Origin: Lacticaseibacillus jixianensis
Lineage (GTDB): Bacteria; Bacillota; Bacilli; Lactobacillales; Lactobacillaceae
Length of the DNA stretch: 64,000 bases
Assembly: GCF_003946485.1 (NCBI RefSeq)
Contig: NZ_RHOJ01000004.1
Coordinates: forward strand, 1 to 64,000
Direction: 5' to 3'
Shown here: in pieces, positions 55,437 through 64,000 of the stretch
Numbering within the stretch: position 1 is the first letter of the stretch
Layout of the letters: every line of letters begins with the position of its first letter
Notes under the pieces: generated by a model
Told to the model about the DNA's origin: nothing
What the model saw: the letters and a program-made list of their open reading frames with translations, nothing else
Databases searched by the model: none
Made by a program: the position numbers and the translations under genes

Positions 55437-56258
55437 CTATAAGTTGTTCAGTGAAAAGCCGTCCATGTACCACGGCACGCTTTGGCGCCGGCGGTACACG
55501 ACCATTCCCAGTGCGCCCAGGAAGAGCACGACCGACAGCAGTTGCGAGACCCGCAGCCCCGGCATCAGGTACAGACTATCCGTGCGCATTCCTTCAACAA
55601 AGAAACGGCCGAAACTGTACCACATGACGTAGCCCAGGAAGATCTCTCCGCGCTTGAACCACCCCTTGTGATGGCGCACGCTCATGATCAGCGCAAACCC
55701 CATCAGGTTCCAGAGCGATTCGTACAGGAACGTCGGCTGGCGGTAGGCCCCCGCAATGTTCATCTGTTGGATGATGAACTCTGGCAAGTGCAGGCCTCTC
55801 AGGTAGGTCAGGGTCGTCTTCGCGCCAAAGGCCTCCTGGTTCATGAAGTTGCCCCACCGGCCGATGCTTTGCGCAATCATCACCGTCGGGGCGGCAATGT
55901 CTAACACCAGCCACGCCGGCAGCCACTTGCTCCGGCAGTAAATCAGAAACACGATCACGCTGGCGATCAGCGCCCCGTAAATCGCGATGCCGCCGTTCCA
56001 AATGGCGATGATTTGGCTGGGGTGGGCGCTGTAGTATGGCCACTCAAACGCCACGTAATAAAGCCGGGCCCCGATCAGGGCAAACGGCAACGCCCACAGG
56101 ACGAGGTTGATGATGTGATCTTCCCCAATCCCGCGGGCGTTTGCTTCCCGGGTCGCCAGCCAAACGGCCAGCAGGACCCCACACGCGATGATCACGCCGT
56201 ACCAGTGGACCTCGAGGCCGCCAAGCCGCAGCGCGATCGGATTTAAAGCTGCAATCAT
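55437..56258 (-). CDS. lgt: Prolipoprotein diacylglyceryl transferase
   Basis: Lgt moves diacylglycerol from phosphatidylglycerol to the Cys of lipoprotein precursors at the outer face of the membrane. The 273-residue protein has about seven membrane helices, [13 protein letters not shown] and the signature [18 protein letters not shown] 56258 lies one base after the hprK stop, with its GAGGGATAAC ribosome site inside the hprK end. The UgpB-type lipoprotein in this window is a likely client. Confidence 0.95.
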   Translation of the reverse strand: MIAALNPIALRLGGLEVHWYGVIIACGVLLAVWLATREANARGIGEDHIINLVLWALPFALIGARLYYVAFEWPYYSAHPSQIIAIWNGGIAIYGALIASVIVFLIYCRSKWLPAWLVLDIAAPTVMIAQSIGRWGNFMNQEAFGAKTTLTYLRGLHLPEFIIQQMNIAGAYRQPTFLYESLWNLMGFALIMSVRHHKGWFKRGEIFLGYVMWYSFGRFFVEGMRTDSLYLMPGLRVSQLLSVVLFLGALGMVVYRRRQSVPWYMDGFSLNNL

Positions 56259-56259
56259 G

Positions 56260-57231
56260 TTATCCCTCACTATCGGGCGTTTCGGGCTTGGCCTGATCCG
56301 CCTGCTCATTTGATTTGATCAGATTGTTCAAATTGTCCTCAAAGGTCTTGGTCGCGTCGTAGCCCATCGACTTGGCACGGAAATTCATCGCCGCCACTTC
56401 AATGATCGAGGCTAAGTTGCGGCCGACCTTAACGGGGATCGTGATCTTCGGCACGGCAACGTCGAAGATCTGCTGGCTTTGGGTGCCTGAACCCAGCCGG
56501 TCAAACTGCTTGTCCTTGGTCCAGTTCTCTAAGTGAACGATCAGGTCGATATTGGCATGGGAGCGCACGGCCCCGGCCCCAAAGAGGTTCATCACATCGA
56601 TGATCCCCAAGCCGCGGATCTCGAGCAGGTGGGCCAAAATTGCCGGCGCCTCGCCCACGATGGTTTGTTCGTCTTTCTGGTAAACGTCAACGCGGTCGTC
56701 GGCGATCAGCCGGTGGCCCCGCTGGATCAGCTCCAGCGCCGTTTCGGACTTCCCAACGCCAGAGTCTCCAGTGATCATGACCCCCAAGCCGTACAGGTCG
56801 ACGAGGACGCCGTGCATGCTCTGCCGCTCTGCCAAGCGACTTTCCAGGTAATCCGTCAGCAGACTGGACAGCCGCGTTGTCGGCAGCTGGGAGCCCAGCA
56901 CCGGCACGTGGGCCGCATCGGCCGCCGTCAGCATCTCCGGCAGCGGCGCAATGCCGCGCGACACCAGAAAGGCCGGGGTGTCCTCGGCGGCCATCCGCCG
57001 CATGATCACCAGCCGCTCCGCCGCCGTCATGTTGCGCGCAAACGCGCTTTCCGTGCGGCCAAAAAGCTGGATCCGTTCGTGCGGATAGTAATTAAAGTAC
57101 CCGGTCAGCTCCAGGCCAGGCCGTGAAATGTCGCTCACGACCACCTGTCGCTCCGCTAGGTACGCTTCACCGCTATACACCAGCAAGTTCACATCTTTAA
57201 CCAGCTGCTTGACTGAGACTCGATCTGCCAT
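56260..57231 (-). CDS. hprK: HPr kinase/phosphorylase
   Basis: HprK phosphorylates and dephosphorylates Ser46 of HPr, the signal for CcpA-mediated catabolite repression. The 323-residue product has an N-terminal domain, the P-loop [19 protein letters not shown] and the family signature [22 protein letters not shown] 57231 has GGCGGGG upstream; a GTG at 57252 adds seven residues. A terminator lies just upstream, so it heads hprK-lgt-gpsA-trxB. Confidence 0.96.
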   Translation of the reverse strand: MADRVSVKQLVKDVNLLVYSGEAYLAERQVVVSDISRPGLELTGYFNYYPHERIQLFGRTESAFARNMTAAERLVIMRRMAAEDTPAFLVSRGIAPLPEMLTAADAAHVPVLGSQLPTTRLSSLLTDYLESRLAERQSMHGVLVDLYGLGVMITGDSGVGKSETALELIQRGHRLIADDRVDVYQKDEQTIVGEAPAILAHLLEIRGLGIIDVMNLFGAGAVRSHANIDLIVHLENWTKDKQFDRLGSGTQSQQIFDVAVPKITIPVKVGRNLASIIEVAAMNFRAKSMGYDATKTFEDNLNNLIKSNEQADQAKPETPDSEG

Positions 57232-57263
57232 CGGCTCTACCCCGCCTTTCACTCATTGCTAAT

Positions 57264-57292
57264 AGTGTATCATCACTGCCCGTCATTTAACA
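57264..57292 (-). promoter_or_regulatory. Possible promoter of the hprK operon
   Basis: TGTTAA, 17 bases, TACACT on the minus strand, in the short space between a terminator and hprK. Confidence 0.45.
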
Positions 57293-57307
57293 GGTGGCCG
57301 GGCCACA

Positions 57308-57334
57308 CAAAAAGCCAGGCGCTGTGCCTGGCTT
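57308..57334 (-). terminator. Terminator of the LiaX-like cluster
   Basis: AAGCCAGGC-ACAGC-GCCTGGCTT followed by TTTG on the minus strand, five bases past the stop of the holin-like gene. Confidence 0.9.
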
Positions 57335-57338
57335 GGGG

Positions 57339-57683
57339 TTAGCGGCGCTGGTGCGGCTCCCCCAACGTGGCGTTGACCACGCTGACGAGAAGTGCAAACA
57401 CCAACTCGCTGCCGAAGGTGAAAAATGAGATCCCCGCCACGACCTGGGTCATCAGGCTGACCATTAAGGCGTTCAGGATCAGCAAGGAAAGCCCCAGGGT
57501 CAAAATGGTCAGCGGGAACGTGAGCAGTTTCAGCACCGGCTTCAGCAACCCGTTGAGTACGCCAAGGATCACGGCCCCTGTCAGTGCCGTTTGCCAGTCG
57601 GCCACGTACAACTGGCCGGGAAACAGCTCCGCGTAGACGAGGAAAAGCCCCGTCGTCAGCAACACTTTGCGAATGAATCCCAC
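57339..57683 (-). CDS. Phage-holin-4-2-like (PF04020) membrane protein
   Basis: The 114-residue protein has about four membrane helices (KVLLTTGLFLVYAELF, ALTGAVILGVLNGLLKPVL, LTILTLGLSLLILNALMVSL, LVFALLVSVVNA). This fits the small 'phage holin family 4' group, which is chromosomal and found beside LiaX/PspC-type genes. It starts with GTG sharing bases with the previous stop, so it is coupled. The name comes from sequence family only; there is no phage here. Confidence 0.78.
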   Translation of the reverse strand: MGFIRKVLLTTGLFLVYAELFPGQLYVADWQTALTGAVILGVLNGLLKPVLKLLTFPLTILTLGLSLLILNALMVSLMTQVVAGISFFTFGSELVFALLVSVVNATLGEPHQRR

Positions 57684-57988
57684 TAGAAATCACTCCAGTC
57701 GTCGCTTCGGGGATCATGGTGTAAGTCGCGCGGCTGCGGCTGCTCCTTGACGTGCTGGGCAGGCTTAGGGCCGGGCTTTTGGTCCGGCTTCAGGTAGTCC
57801 TGCCAGTCGCGGCGTGAGCGCGCCTGCCTGGCGGGCCGGCGCACCAGCCACCAAATCAACAGACCAAGCAGCACCGGCCAGATCAGGATGTGAAGCAGCG
57901 CCACCCCGATGAAGAGGCTGAACCCAATCACCAGGACCAACACGACCCCGATGATCAACAGGATGATGGGTAAAAACAACAGCGGCAT
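57683..57988 (-). CDS. Small membrane protein with charged tail, unknown
   Basis: The 101-residue protein has two hydrophobic stretches (residues about 2-25 and 28-46), then a basic and Pro/Gln/His-rich cytoplasmic tail ending DDWSDF. I do not recognise a family with certainty; it resembles the small LiaI/PspC-neighbour proteins of lactobacilli. It lies 12 bases after the LiaX-like gene and overlaps the holin-like gene. Confidence 0.65.
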   Translation of the reverse strand: MPLLFLPIILLIIGVVLVLVIGFSLFIGVALLHILIWPVLLGLLIWWLVRRPARQARSRRDWQDYLKPDQKPGPKPAQHVKEQPQPRDLHHDPRSDDWSDF

Positions 57989-58000
57989 AGTGTCACTCCT

Positions 58001-59446
58001 TTACTTCTCAAGATCGGTATCTTTAAGCTGGATCGTGCCCGAGGACACGCTCGCCTTCAGGGTGCCTTCGCCGGTCCCAGGCCGATCTAAGGACAGGGCC
58101 TTGGTCTTAGCGTCCGCTTTGATCCCGCTCATGCGGCTCTTCACGCTGCCAAACCGCGTCTTGACCTCGCCGCTGATGGCAACGCTCGCCGGCACGGCGA
58201 TCTTGACGTCCCCGTTGACCGAACTGGCCGCAAGCGCCTTGAAGTCGCTGACCATCGTGGCCCGCACGGTGCCGTTGACCGTCTTGAGGTCGAGCGTTGT
58301 TGCCTCACCTTTGAACTTAACGTCCCCGTTCACCGTATCGACAACTAGGTCATGGACCTTCCCGGTAGTCCGAACGTTGCCGTTCACGGCTTCCGTTTCA
58401 AGCATCACGGCAGCAAGCCCTGTGAAGTTCAGATCGCCGTTGGTGCTCTTAGCGAAAAAGTCCTTACCGTTAAGCCCAACCACCTTGACGCTGCCGTTCA
58501 GCAGGCGCAGCGAAACGTGATCGTACTCACGCTTTGGCACCGTGATCGTCAGGTCGGCCTGGATCCGCTTATTTGGTACCTGGAAGACCAAGTGATCATC
58601 CGTCACCTCAATGCGGCTACGGTCCAGGAAGGCCTGCAGCGAAGACTCGCTACCCATTTTGCCGTAAAGCTTGACGTCGGCCTGGATCTCGATGTCAGGA
58701 CCATCACCGACGGCCAGGTTGACATCCCCGTTGGCCAGCTTCACGTCGATGATCGACGCCTGGCTGTTCGGATAGGTGAAGGTGTGACTAAACTTCTCCG
58801 TCGCCAGTCCCGGCACCTTGATGTTGACGTCCTTCCAGTCCACGTTGTCCAGGACCGTGCCGACGGTTTTTTTCACGATCGCACCGATCTGGTTGGTCGT
58901 CACACTGACGGTTTTGCCCAGGTCGTTCAGGGCGTCCATCGTCTGATCCTGCCAATCGTCAGGCAGAATGCCTGCCAGCTTCTGCTTGGTGAGCTGACGC
59001 TTGTTCCGCTGCAAGGCCGTTAACTTGTGCCGCAGCTGTTCCTGCTGCTCTGCCAGCTGCACAAGCTGCTCGCCCAACTGCTCGTTTTCCCGCTTGAGCG
59101 CGCCGCGTTCTTCATATTTGGCGGTGGTCAGGGTATCGAGGTCCTCCATCGTGTCGAGCACGATGATCTGTTCCTTGTTTGCGGCCACCTTGGCCTGCGT
59201 CTTCTTGATCTGATTATTGGTCGCGTCTAATTCGCCACTGACCTCGGCGATCTCCGTGTTCACCCGGGTGACTGCAGAGTCCTCATCAGGGGCTTGGTGC
59301 ACGGCGTCACTCCCCGCGCCTGCGGCAGGCTGCTCGGGCTGAGGCGCACTTTGCTTTTTGGCGAGGTTCTCAAGCAAGACAAGTGCTTCTTCGCTGGTGA
59401 TCACACCTTGTTTAACTAAATCTAAGATCCGTTCACGTTCATTCAT
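58001..59446 (-). CDS. LiaX/YvlB-like DUF4097 beta-repeat protein
   Basis: The 481-residue protein starts MNERERILDLVKQGVITSEEALVLLENL, a short helical domain at the start of LiaX/YvlB proteins (given in part). Residues about 60-150 form a coiled coil (heptads in EVSGELDATNNQIKKTQAKV and LGEQLVQLAEQQEQLRHKL). A DUF4097 beta-strand repeat domain follows, with recurring xxNGDVxx turns (LANGDVNLAVGD, TNGDLNFTG, VNGNVRTTG, VNGDVKFKG, VNGTVRAT). In Enterococcus LiaX is part of envelope defence against daptomycin and peptides; the same role here is inferred. First gene of a three-gene unit. Confidence 0.82.
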   Translation of the reverse strand: MNERERILDLVKQGVITSEEALVLLENLAKKQSAPQPEQPAAGAGSDAVHQAPDEDSAVTRVNTEIAEVSGELDATNNQIKKTQAKVAANKEQIIVLDTMEDLDTLTTAKYEERGALKRENEQLGEQLVQLAEQQEQLRHKLTALQRNKRQLTKQKLAGILPDDWQDQTMDALNDLGKTVSVTTNQIGAIVKKTVGTVLDNVDWKDVNIKVPGLATEKFSHTFTYPNSQASIIDVKLANGDVNLAVGDGPDIEIQADVKLYGKMGSESSLQAFLDRSRIEVTDDHLVFQVPNKRIQADLTITVPKREYDHVSLRLLNGSVKVVGLNGKDFFAKSTNGDLNFTGLAAVMLETEAVNGNVRTTGKVHDLVVDTVNGDVKFKGEATTLDLKTVNGTVRATMVSDFKALAASSVNGDVKIAVPASVAISGEVKTRFGSVKSRMSGIKADAKTKALSLDRPGTGEGTLKASVSSGTIQLKDTDLEK

Positions 59447-59472
59447 GAGCTTTACCTCCAGGGTTTCTAACC

Positions 59473-59484
59473 ACTACTTGTAGT
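59473..59484. promoter_or_regulatory. Palindrome upstream of the LiaX-like gene
   Basis: ACTAC-TT-GTAGT overlaps the likely promoter zone (TATAAC just beside it on the minus strand). It could be a response-regulator site; it does not clearly match a known LiaR box. Confidence 0.35.
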
Positions 59485-59545
59485 TATAGTATGGCCGCCT
59501 CCGGGCAAAATTGCATAGGTCCTAAGGTTGATTTTGCCTCACCCG

Positions 59546-59748
59546 CCAGCCGCATAGCGCGCTAAGGCCTCGCCTTAGCGCTATGCTGGGCATCAGCCTA
59601 AGTTCGCCAGCCCTGCGCACCCTGGCAAAGTTGGGCTCCGGTCTGGCAACGGCCGAGTGCCCTGCTACGCCCGGCACTTCACCTGCGATGCAGGCAAAGC
59701 ACCGGCCTATGCTGGGCATCGGCCTAAGTTCGCCAGCCCTGCGCACCC
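59546..59748 (+). repeat. Array I: long-hairpin units of a third subfamily
   Basis: A partial unit (59546-59623) and a complete one (59628-59748). The left end is AAGTTGGGCTCC and the right end CTGCGCACC. The complete unit folds as CTGGC-AAC-GGCCGA ... TCGGCC-TAAGTTC-GCCAG with inner GCACTTC/AAAGC-type and ACCTGC/GCAGG stems. The AAC and TAAGT internal loops are kept though almost every stem differs from the common type. Confidence 0.85.
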
Positions 59749-59751
59749 TAT

Positions 59752-59784
59752 AAAAAAAGGCAATGCCCTTGCTGGGGCTTGCCT
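59752..59784 (-). terminator. Terminator after phoU
   Basis: GGCAAGCCC-CAGCAA-GGGCATTGCC then seven T on the minus strand. Its T-run is next to the right end of array I. Confidence 0.8.
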
Positions 59785-59828
59785 TTAGCACCATGTGACC
59801 ACCGCGCGCCGCCAAGCTAAGGCAGGAT

Positions 59829-60506
59829 TTAGAAGCCGTCTTCCTTGGCGTTTGAGTTGAGCTCCAGCAGCTTGCCTGTCTTGAGGTACAAGATCCACTC
59901 GCAAATGTTGGTCACGTAATCGCCGATCCGCTCCAGATAGGAAGAGACCAACATGTAGTCCATCGAACCAACGATGGTGTCCGCATCGCGGGTCATTTCA
60001 TCGATACACAGCGAGTAAATTTGGCTAGAAAAATCATTGATGCCGTGGTCCTCTTCGGCGATTTGCCGAGCGGCCTCTGCATCCTCTTTGACGTAGGCAT
60101 CCAGCACCTGCTCGACCATCTCTTTGACCGCGGCGGCCATCTGCGCAATGACCTTTTCAATTTCTGGCACTCGGGTCTCCCCCTTGACCCGGATCGTGGA
60201 CTTGGCAATGGAGACAGCGTGGTCCCCCATGCGTTCCAGGTCGGAGCTGGCCTTCATCACCGTCACGATCATGCGCAAGTCAGACGTCACCGGCTGCTGC
60301 AGGGCGATCATCTCAAAGCTGCGTTTCTCTAGATCAACTTCGCGCCGATTGATGTGATAGTCATTATCAATGACCGAATGCGCCAGTGCCTTGTCATGAT
60401 TCACGAACGCCTTGACCGAATCGAAGATGGCCTCGTTGACCATCATCCCCATCTCGGAAAAACGGGCGTGCAGATCATTGAGCTCGTCTGAAAATAATCG
60501 CCGCAT
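59829..60506 (-). CDS. phoU: Phosphate transport regulator PhoU
   Basis: PhoU links Pst transporter activity to the PhoR/PhoP two-component system. The 225-residue protein is two similar three-helix repeats with metal-site motifs (RSFEMIALQQPVTSDLRMI, SSDLERMGDHAVSIA and SSYLERIGDYVTNIC). It ends the pst operon, 24 bases after the second pstB. Confidence 0.96.
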   Translation of the reverse strand: MRRLFSDELNDLHARFSEMGMMVNEAIFDSVKAFVNHDKALAHSVIDNDYHINRREVDLEKRSFEMIALQQPVTSDLRMIVTVMKASSDLERMGDHAVSIAKSTIRVKGETRVPEIEKVIAQMAAAVKEMVEQVLDAYVKEDAEAARQIAEEDHGINDFSSQIYSLCIDEMTRDADTIVGSMDYMLVSSYLERIGDYVTNICEWILYLKTGKLLELNSNAKEDGF

Positions 60507-60530
60507 CAGGGTTTCCTCCTTGTTCCCAAA

Positions 60531-61289
60531 TCAGCCGAACCGACCGTTCAGGTAGTCTTCGGTTTCTTTCTCGCGGGGAGTCAGAAACATCTTCTTTGTG
60601 TCGTCGAACTCAACTAGGCGGCCTTGCAGGAAAAACGCCGTCTTATCCGAAATCCGTGAGGCCTGGTGCATGTTGTGGGTCACCAGAATGATCGTGTACC
60701 GGTCCCGCAAATCAAGGAGCATATTCTCGATTTGCGTGCTGGAGATCGGGTCTAGCGCCGAAGTCGGCTCGTCCAGGAGGATCACTTCCGGCTGCACGGC
60801 CAGCACGCGGGCGATGCACACGCGCTGCTGCTGGCCACCAGACAAGGCGAGCGCACTGGTGTGCAGCTTGTCTTTGACCTCGTCCCAGATTGCCGCCTGC
60901 TTCAGGCTGGTCTCGACCGCCGCGTCCAGCGTGCCGCGATCCTTCACGCCGGCAAGCCGGAGCCCGTACACCACATTATCGTAGATGGAAAAAGGAAACG
61001 GGTTGGGCTGTTGAAACACCATGCCGACCCGCTTACGCAAAGAGACCACGTCCATGTTCGCCGCGTAGATGTCCTCGCCCTCCAGCCGAATGTCGCCCTG
61101 GATCTTCACGTTGGGGATCAAATCGTTCATCCGGTTGAGCAGCCTGAGGTACGTCGACTTACCGCACCCGCTGGGCCCGATCATCGCGGTGATCTCGTGC
61201 TCGTTAAAATCCAGGTCGATGCCAGTCAGCGCCTCAAAGCTCCCGTAGAAGAGGTGAACGTTCTTGCTGGTGATCACTTTGTTTTTCAT
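60531..61289 (-). CDS. pstB: Phosphate ABC transporter ATP-binding protein (second copy)
   Basis: The 252-residue ATPase has Walker [15 protein letters not shown], signature [17 protein letters not shown] and Walker [15 protein letters not shown]. It powers phosphate import through PstCA. It is the second of two adjacent pstB genes, 11 bases after the first; the pair is common in lactobacilli. Confidence 0.96.
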   Translation of the reverse strand: MKNKVITSKNVHLFYGSFEALTGIDLDFNEHEITAMIGPSGCGKSTYLRLLNRMNDLIPNVKIQGDIRLEGEDIYAANMDVVSLRKRVGMVFQQPNPFPFSIYDNVVYGLRLAGVKDRGTLDAAVETSLKQAAIWDEVKDKLHTSALALSGGQQQRVCIARVLAVQPEVILLDEPTSALDPISSTQIENMLLDLRDRYTIILVTHNMHQASRISDKTAFFLQGRLVEFDDTKKMFLTPREKETEDYLNGRFG

Positions 61290-61300
61290 CGGTTCCCTCC

Positions 61301-62107
61301 TCAGCCGAAGTGGCCGGACACGTAGTCCTCGGTGGCCTTGATCTTCGGCCTGGTAAAGATCTTCCTCGTCTCATCGTACTCGATCGCGGTGCCCGAGTAA
61401 AAGAAGGCCGTGTAATCGCTGATCCGGGCCGCCTGCTGCATGTTGTGAGTCACGATGATGATCGTGTAGTGGTCCTTAAGCTGCAGCAAGGTGTCCTCAA
61501 CCGTCGACGTCGAGATCGGATCCAGCGCACTGGCCGGCTCATCGAGCAGTAAAATGTCGGGTTTCATGGCAATTGCCCGGGCAATACACAACCGCTGCTG
61601 CTGGCCGCCAGACAGGGCCAGGCCGCTTTGGTGCAGGTCGTCTTTGACCTGATCCCACAGCGCGGCGTCCTTCAGGCTTTGTTCGACCAGCTGATCCAGC
61701 TTCTCCTTATTGTGCTCGCCAAAGCGGCGCGGCGCAAAGGTGATGTTGTCGTAGATGGACTTAGCAAACGGGTTGGGCCGTTGAAACACCATCCCGATGT
61801 GCTTGCGCATTTCGTAGACATCGACCTGCTTGGAGTTAATGTCGACGCCGCGGTACATGATCGAGCCAGTCACGCGGGTCCCTTCAATGGTATCATTCAT
61901 GCGGTTCAACGACCGTAAAAAGGTGGACTTGCCCGAGCCCGAGGCGCCGATCAGGGCGGTGATCTTGTAGCGTTCAAACGGCAACGACACGCCGTGAAGC
62001 GCCTCGTGGTCGTCGTAAAACACCTTGAGCGCCGACGTAGCCAGGGCGATTTCCTGGCCTTGGTCAAACGGGCGGATGAACGTGTCAGTTAATGAGTAGT
62101 TTTGCAT
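61301..62107 (-). CDS. pstB: Phosphate ABC transporter ATP-binding protein (first copy)
   Basis: The 268-residue ATPase has Walker [20 protein letters not shown], signature [17 protein letters not shown] and Walker [15 protein letters not shown]. It carries an N-terminal extension of about 15 residues compared with the second copy. The two copies have diverged (for example LAVQPEVI and MKPDIL), so the duplication is old. Confidence 0.96.
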   Translation of the reverse strand: MQNYSLTDTFIRPFDQGQEIALATSALKVFYDDHEALHGVSLPFERYKITALIGASGSGKSTFLRSLNRMNDTIEGTRVTGSIMYRGVDINSKQVDVYEMRKHIGMVFQRPNPFAKSIYDNITFAPRRFGEHNKEKLDQLVEQSLKDAALWDQVKDDLHQSGLALSGGQQQRLCIARAIAMKPDILLLDEPASALDPISTSTVEDTLLQLKDHYTIIIVTHNMQQAARISDYTAFFYSGTAIEYDETRKIFTRPKIKATEDYVSGHFG

Positions 62108-62125
62108 GCGACCACCTTCCCGCCG

Positions 62126-63010
62126 TTACTCGGCGGTCATTTTTTTGTACAACCGGCGGCCCAGGAAGCGCGCCAGCACGTTGAAGAGTAGCACCGCCAG
62201 GATCAGCACGGCACTCGCCCCGGCAGAAACCGCGGCCGCGTCGGGCTGGATCCCCTCGGAATTGATCTTCCAAATATGGACTGCCAGCGTCTCCGCCGGT
62301 CGAAACACGTTGAGGGGACTGGCAATATTAAGGGGGTTCCAGTCTGCGAAGTTCAATGCCGGTGCACTTTGCCCCGCCGTGTAGATCAAGGCGGCCGCCT
62401 CACCAAAGACGCGCCCGGCGCCAAGGATCATCCCGGTGATGATCCCGGGCAAAGCCTCGGGGATGACCACGTGAATAACCGTTTCCCAGCGGGATAACCC
62501 CAAAGCGAGCCCCGCCTCACGCTGGGCAAAGTCCACCTGGCGCAGTGAATCTTCGATGTTACGCGTGAGCAGTGGCAGGTTGAACATCGTCAAAGCCAGC
62601 GCCCCGGACAGGATCGAAAAGCCAAAGTGGAACTGAAGCACGAACACGAGAAACCCGAACAGCCCAACCACCACGGAAGGCAGCGAACTCAGGATCTCGA
62701 TCGCCGTGCGAATGACGTCGGTCAGCCGGTTCGCCTTGGCGTATTCGGCTAGGTAGATCCCGGCGCCCAGTGAGATCGGCACCGAGATCAGCATCGCCAG
62801 CAGCAGCAGGTAAAACGAGTTGAACAGCTGGATCCCGATGCCGCCCCCGGCCGCAAACGCACGTGCCGGACTCGTCAGAAAGTGCCACGACACATGCGGC
62901 AGCCCCTGCACGAGGATGTACCCCAGCAAACTGGCCAGAATGAGCACGATGATGCCTGCGATCAGGTAGAGCACGACCGTGGCCAGCTTATCTTTTTGTT
63001 TTGCGTTCAT
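62126..63010 (-). CDS. pstA: Phosphate ABC transporter permease PstA
   Basis: The 294-residue inner-membrane subunit has six membrane helices and the permease loop EAGLALGLSRWETVIHVVIPEALPG. ATG 63010 overlaps the pstC stop as ATGA; the longer frame starts inside pstC. It forms the channel together with PstC. Confidence 0.95.
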   Translation of the reverse strand: MNAKQKDKLATVVLYLIAGIIVLILASLLGYILVQGLPHVSWHFLTSPARAFAAGGGIGIQLFNSFYLLLLAMLISVPISLGAGIYLAEYAKANRLTDVIRTAIEILSSLPSVVVGLFGFLVFVLQFHFGFSILSGALALTMFNLPLLTRNIEDSLRQVDFAQREAGLALGLSRWETVIHVVIPEALPGIITGMILGAGRVFGEAAALIYTAGQSAPALNFADWNPLNIASPLNVFRPAETLAVHIWKINSEGIQPDAAAVSAGASAVLILAVLLFNVLARFLGRRLYKKMTAE

Positions 63011-63930
63011 CGCTTCATCTCTCCCTTCTTGCCGATCCACCGGATCACGAGGTTAAAGGCGAGCGACATCAGCAGCAGCAGTAGCGCCAAGGACCACAGG
63101 GCGTTGTTTTCAAGCGATCCCATGACCGTATTGCCGATCCCGGCGGTCAGTACCGAGGTCAACGTCGATGCCGGGCTGATCAGGTTGTGCGGCAGCAGCG
63201 CCGCATTACCGATCACCATCTGCACCGCCAGCGCCTCGCCGAACGCACGCGCCATGCCGAAGACCACCCCGGTCAAAATGCCGGGCAAAGCGGCCCGGAG
63301 GACTACGCGGCTGATGGTTTGCCACCGCGTGGCGCCCAACGCCAGGCTGGCTTCACGGTAATACCGCGGCACCGCGTGCAGGGCATCGACGGTCATTGAA
63401 GTGACCGTCGGCAGGATCATGACGAACAGGACGAACGTCCCCGCCAGGATCCCGAACCCGGTGCCCCCAAACGCGTGCCGAATGGCCGGCACGACTACTG
63501 ACAGACCGATGAAGCCGTAAACCACACTGGGGATGCCGACCAGCAGTTCAATGACCGGCTGGAGGATCTTCGCCCCCAGCCGCGGCGAGATCTCCGTCAT
63601 AAAGATCGCCGCGCCAACGGCAAACGGGGTCGCGACGATTGCCGAGAGGAAGGTGACCCCAAACGACCCGACAATCATCGGCAGCGCCCCGACTTGCGGG
63701 TTGCCATGGGCGTCGTTAACGGCAGGCGACCACACGCTTTGACTCAGAAACGCCCAGAGGTTGACCTTATTGTCAAAGAAGGTGGCCAGGCCGCGCGAGG
63801 CGACGAAGAAGAAAATCGCCGCCACGACGAGCACGATCAGACTGATGCACACCAGGCTGATCAGTTTCCCGCGGCGCTCCCGCTTGGCGGAACGCGAGCG
63901 TTTAAGCATTGCCGCTCTAATTGGATCCAT
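63007..63930 (-). CDS. pstC: Phosphate ABC transporter permease PstC
   Basis: The 307-residue inner-membrane subunit has a basic N-terminus (LKRSRSAKRERRGK), six helices and the permease loop EASLALGATRWQTISRVVLRAALPG (quoted in part as ALGATRWQTISRVVL). ATG 63930 has AGGGAGGGACGACTG upstream, inside the end of pstS, with a 14-base overlap. This suggests translational coupling. Confidence 0.95.
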   Translation of the reverse strand: MDPIRAAMLKRSRSAKRERRGKLISLVCISLIVLVVAAIFFFVASRGLATFFDNKVNLWAFLSQSVWSPAVNDAHGNPQVGALPMIVGSFGVTFLSAIVATPFAVGAAIFMTEISPRLGAKILQPVIELLVGIPSVVYGFIGLSVVVPAIRHAFGGTGFGILAGTFVLFVMILPTVTSMTVDALHAVPRYYREASLALGATRWQTISRVVLRAALPGILTGVVFGMARAFGEALAVQMVIGNAALLPHNLISPASTLTSVLTAGIGNTVMGSLENNALWSLALLLLLMSLAFNLVIRWIGKKGEMKR

Positions 63931-64000
63931 CAGTCGTCCCTCCCTGTTTGGCGATCACATTACCTTTAGCGTCCCGCGCGACCGTCATGGCCGTGACGGG
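63917..64000 (-). CDS. pstS: Phosphate-binding lipoprotein PstS, C-terminal end only
   Basis: The last 27 codons of a gene enter from the right edge: PVTAMTVARDAKGNVIAK then QGGTTDGSN and TAG. The other two frames have stops. The position just before pstC and the Lactobacillus-type ending (VT.M.V.RDA.G.V) point to PstS, the external phosphate binder. The identification rests mostly on context. Confidence 0.72.
   Translation of the reverse strand, partial: PVTAMTVARDAKGNVIAKQGGTTDGSN

Noticed and set aside
57339-57683. Prophage remnant because of the phage-holin family name
   Set aside because: This protein family is chromosomal and occurs in envelope-stress operons. No other phage gene, attachment site or integrase is present.
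61301-62107. Recent duplication of pstB as a novelty
   Set aside because: Two adjacent, diverged pstB genes are usual in lactobacilli and related bacteria.

Overview
The window reads as a chromosomal segment of a GC-rich member of the Lactobacillaceae. The evidence is the gene content and order (cggR-gap-pgk-tpiA-eno, rapZ-yvcK-whiA, uvrB-uvrA, pgm-trxB-gpsA-lgt-hprK, pstSCAB-phoU), Gram-positive regulatory sites (CIRCE, CtsR box, cre, LexA box), strong Shine-Dalgarno sequences, several TTG/GTG starts and short intrinsic terminators. I cannot fix the species; the layout resembles the casei-type lactobacilli. No phage, insertion sequence, CRISPR array or rRNA was seen. There is one tRNA, Arg-CCG.

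Layout. 1-4084: a BspA-like, mucin-binding-type surface protein (minus strand) whose C-terminus runs off the left edge inside a 42-bp tandem repeat. 4.2-7.1 kb: a three-gene unit (DUF3737, PatB/MalY-type aminotransferase, aldo/keto reductase). 7.8-16.3 kb: murB and a cation/proton antiporter, exoA plus a DnaQ-like exonuclease, tsaE, pta, ung, a HAD phosphatase and a LURP-one protein. 16.4-24.4 kb: a GNAT acetyltransferase with an odd leader, a Ugp-type glycerol-3-phosphate ABC importer, an MBL-fold hydrolase and cfa. 25-26.2 kb: a J-domain protein and a HIRAN protein. 26.4-32.6 kb: smpB, rnr, secG, a ClC channel and an MFS transporter. 33.3-39.1 kb: the central glycolytic operon with its regulator CggR. 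40-44.4 kb: clpP with HrcA and CtsR sites, the tRNA, an OhrR-like regulator and whiA-yvcK-rapZ. 44.7-50.9 kb: an HdeD-like membrane protein, SOS-type uvrBA and an HD phosphohydrolase. 51.4-57.2 kb: pgm, trxB, gpsA, lgt and hprK. 57.3-59.4 kb: a LiaX-like envelope-stress cluster. 59.8-64 kb: the phosphate uptake operon, cut inside pstS.

The most striking content is not coding. Nine intergenic loci carry a family of about 120-126-bp units (roughly 20 near-complete units plus remnants). Each can fold into one long interrupted hairpin. Different copies carry different stem sequences but keep exact complementarity, while short internal-loop and terminal motifs stay constant. Several units carry a second, 45-46-bp hairpin inserted at defined places, and that hairpin also shows compensatory change. 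All units point the same way along the + strand. At most loci the right end touches the T-tract of an intrinsic terminator. Three copies in one locus are perfect tandem duplicates. I do not recognise the family by name; it is the best candidate for an undescribed system in this window.

Functionally, the genes link carbon flow (CggR glycolysis operon, HprK, Pta with a cre-like site, Pgm), envelope building (MurB, Lgt, GpsA, Cfa, LiaX-like protein), phosphate and glycerophosphate uptake (Pst, Ugp), DNA repair (UvrBA, Ung, ExoA) and protein or RNA quality control (ClpP, SmpB, RNase R). Gene starts were corrected by Shine-Dalgarno placement where the longest reading frame looked too long.
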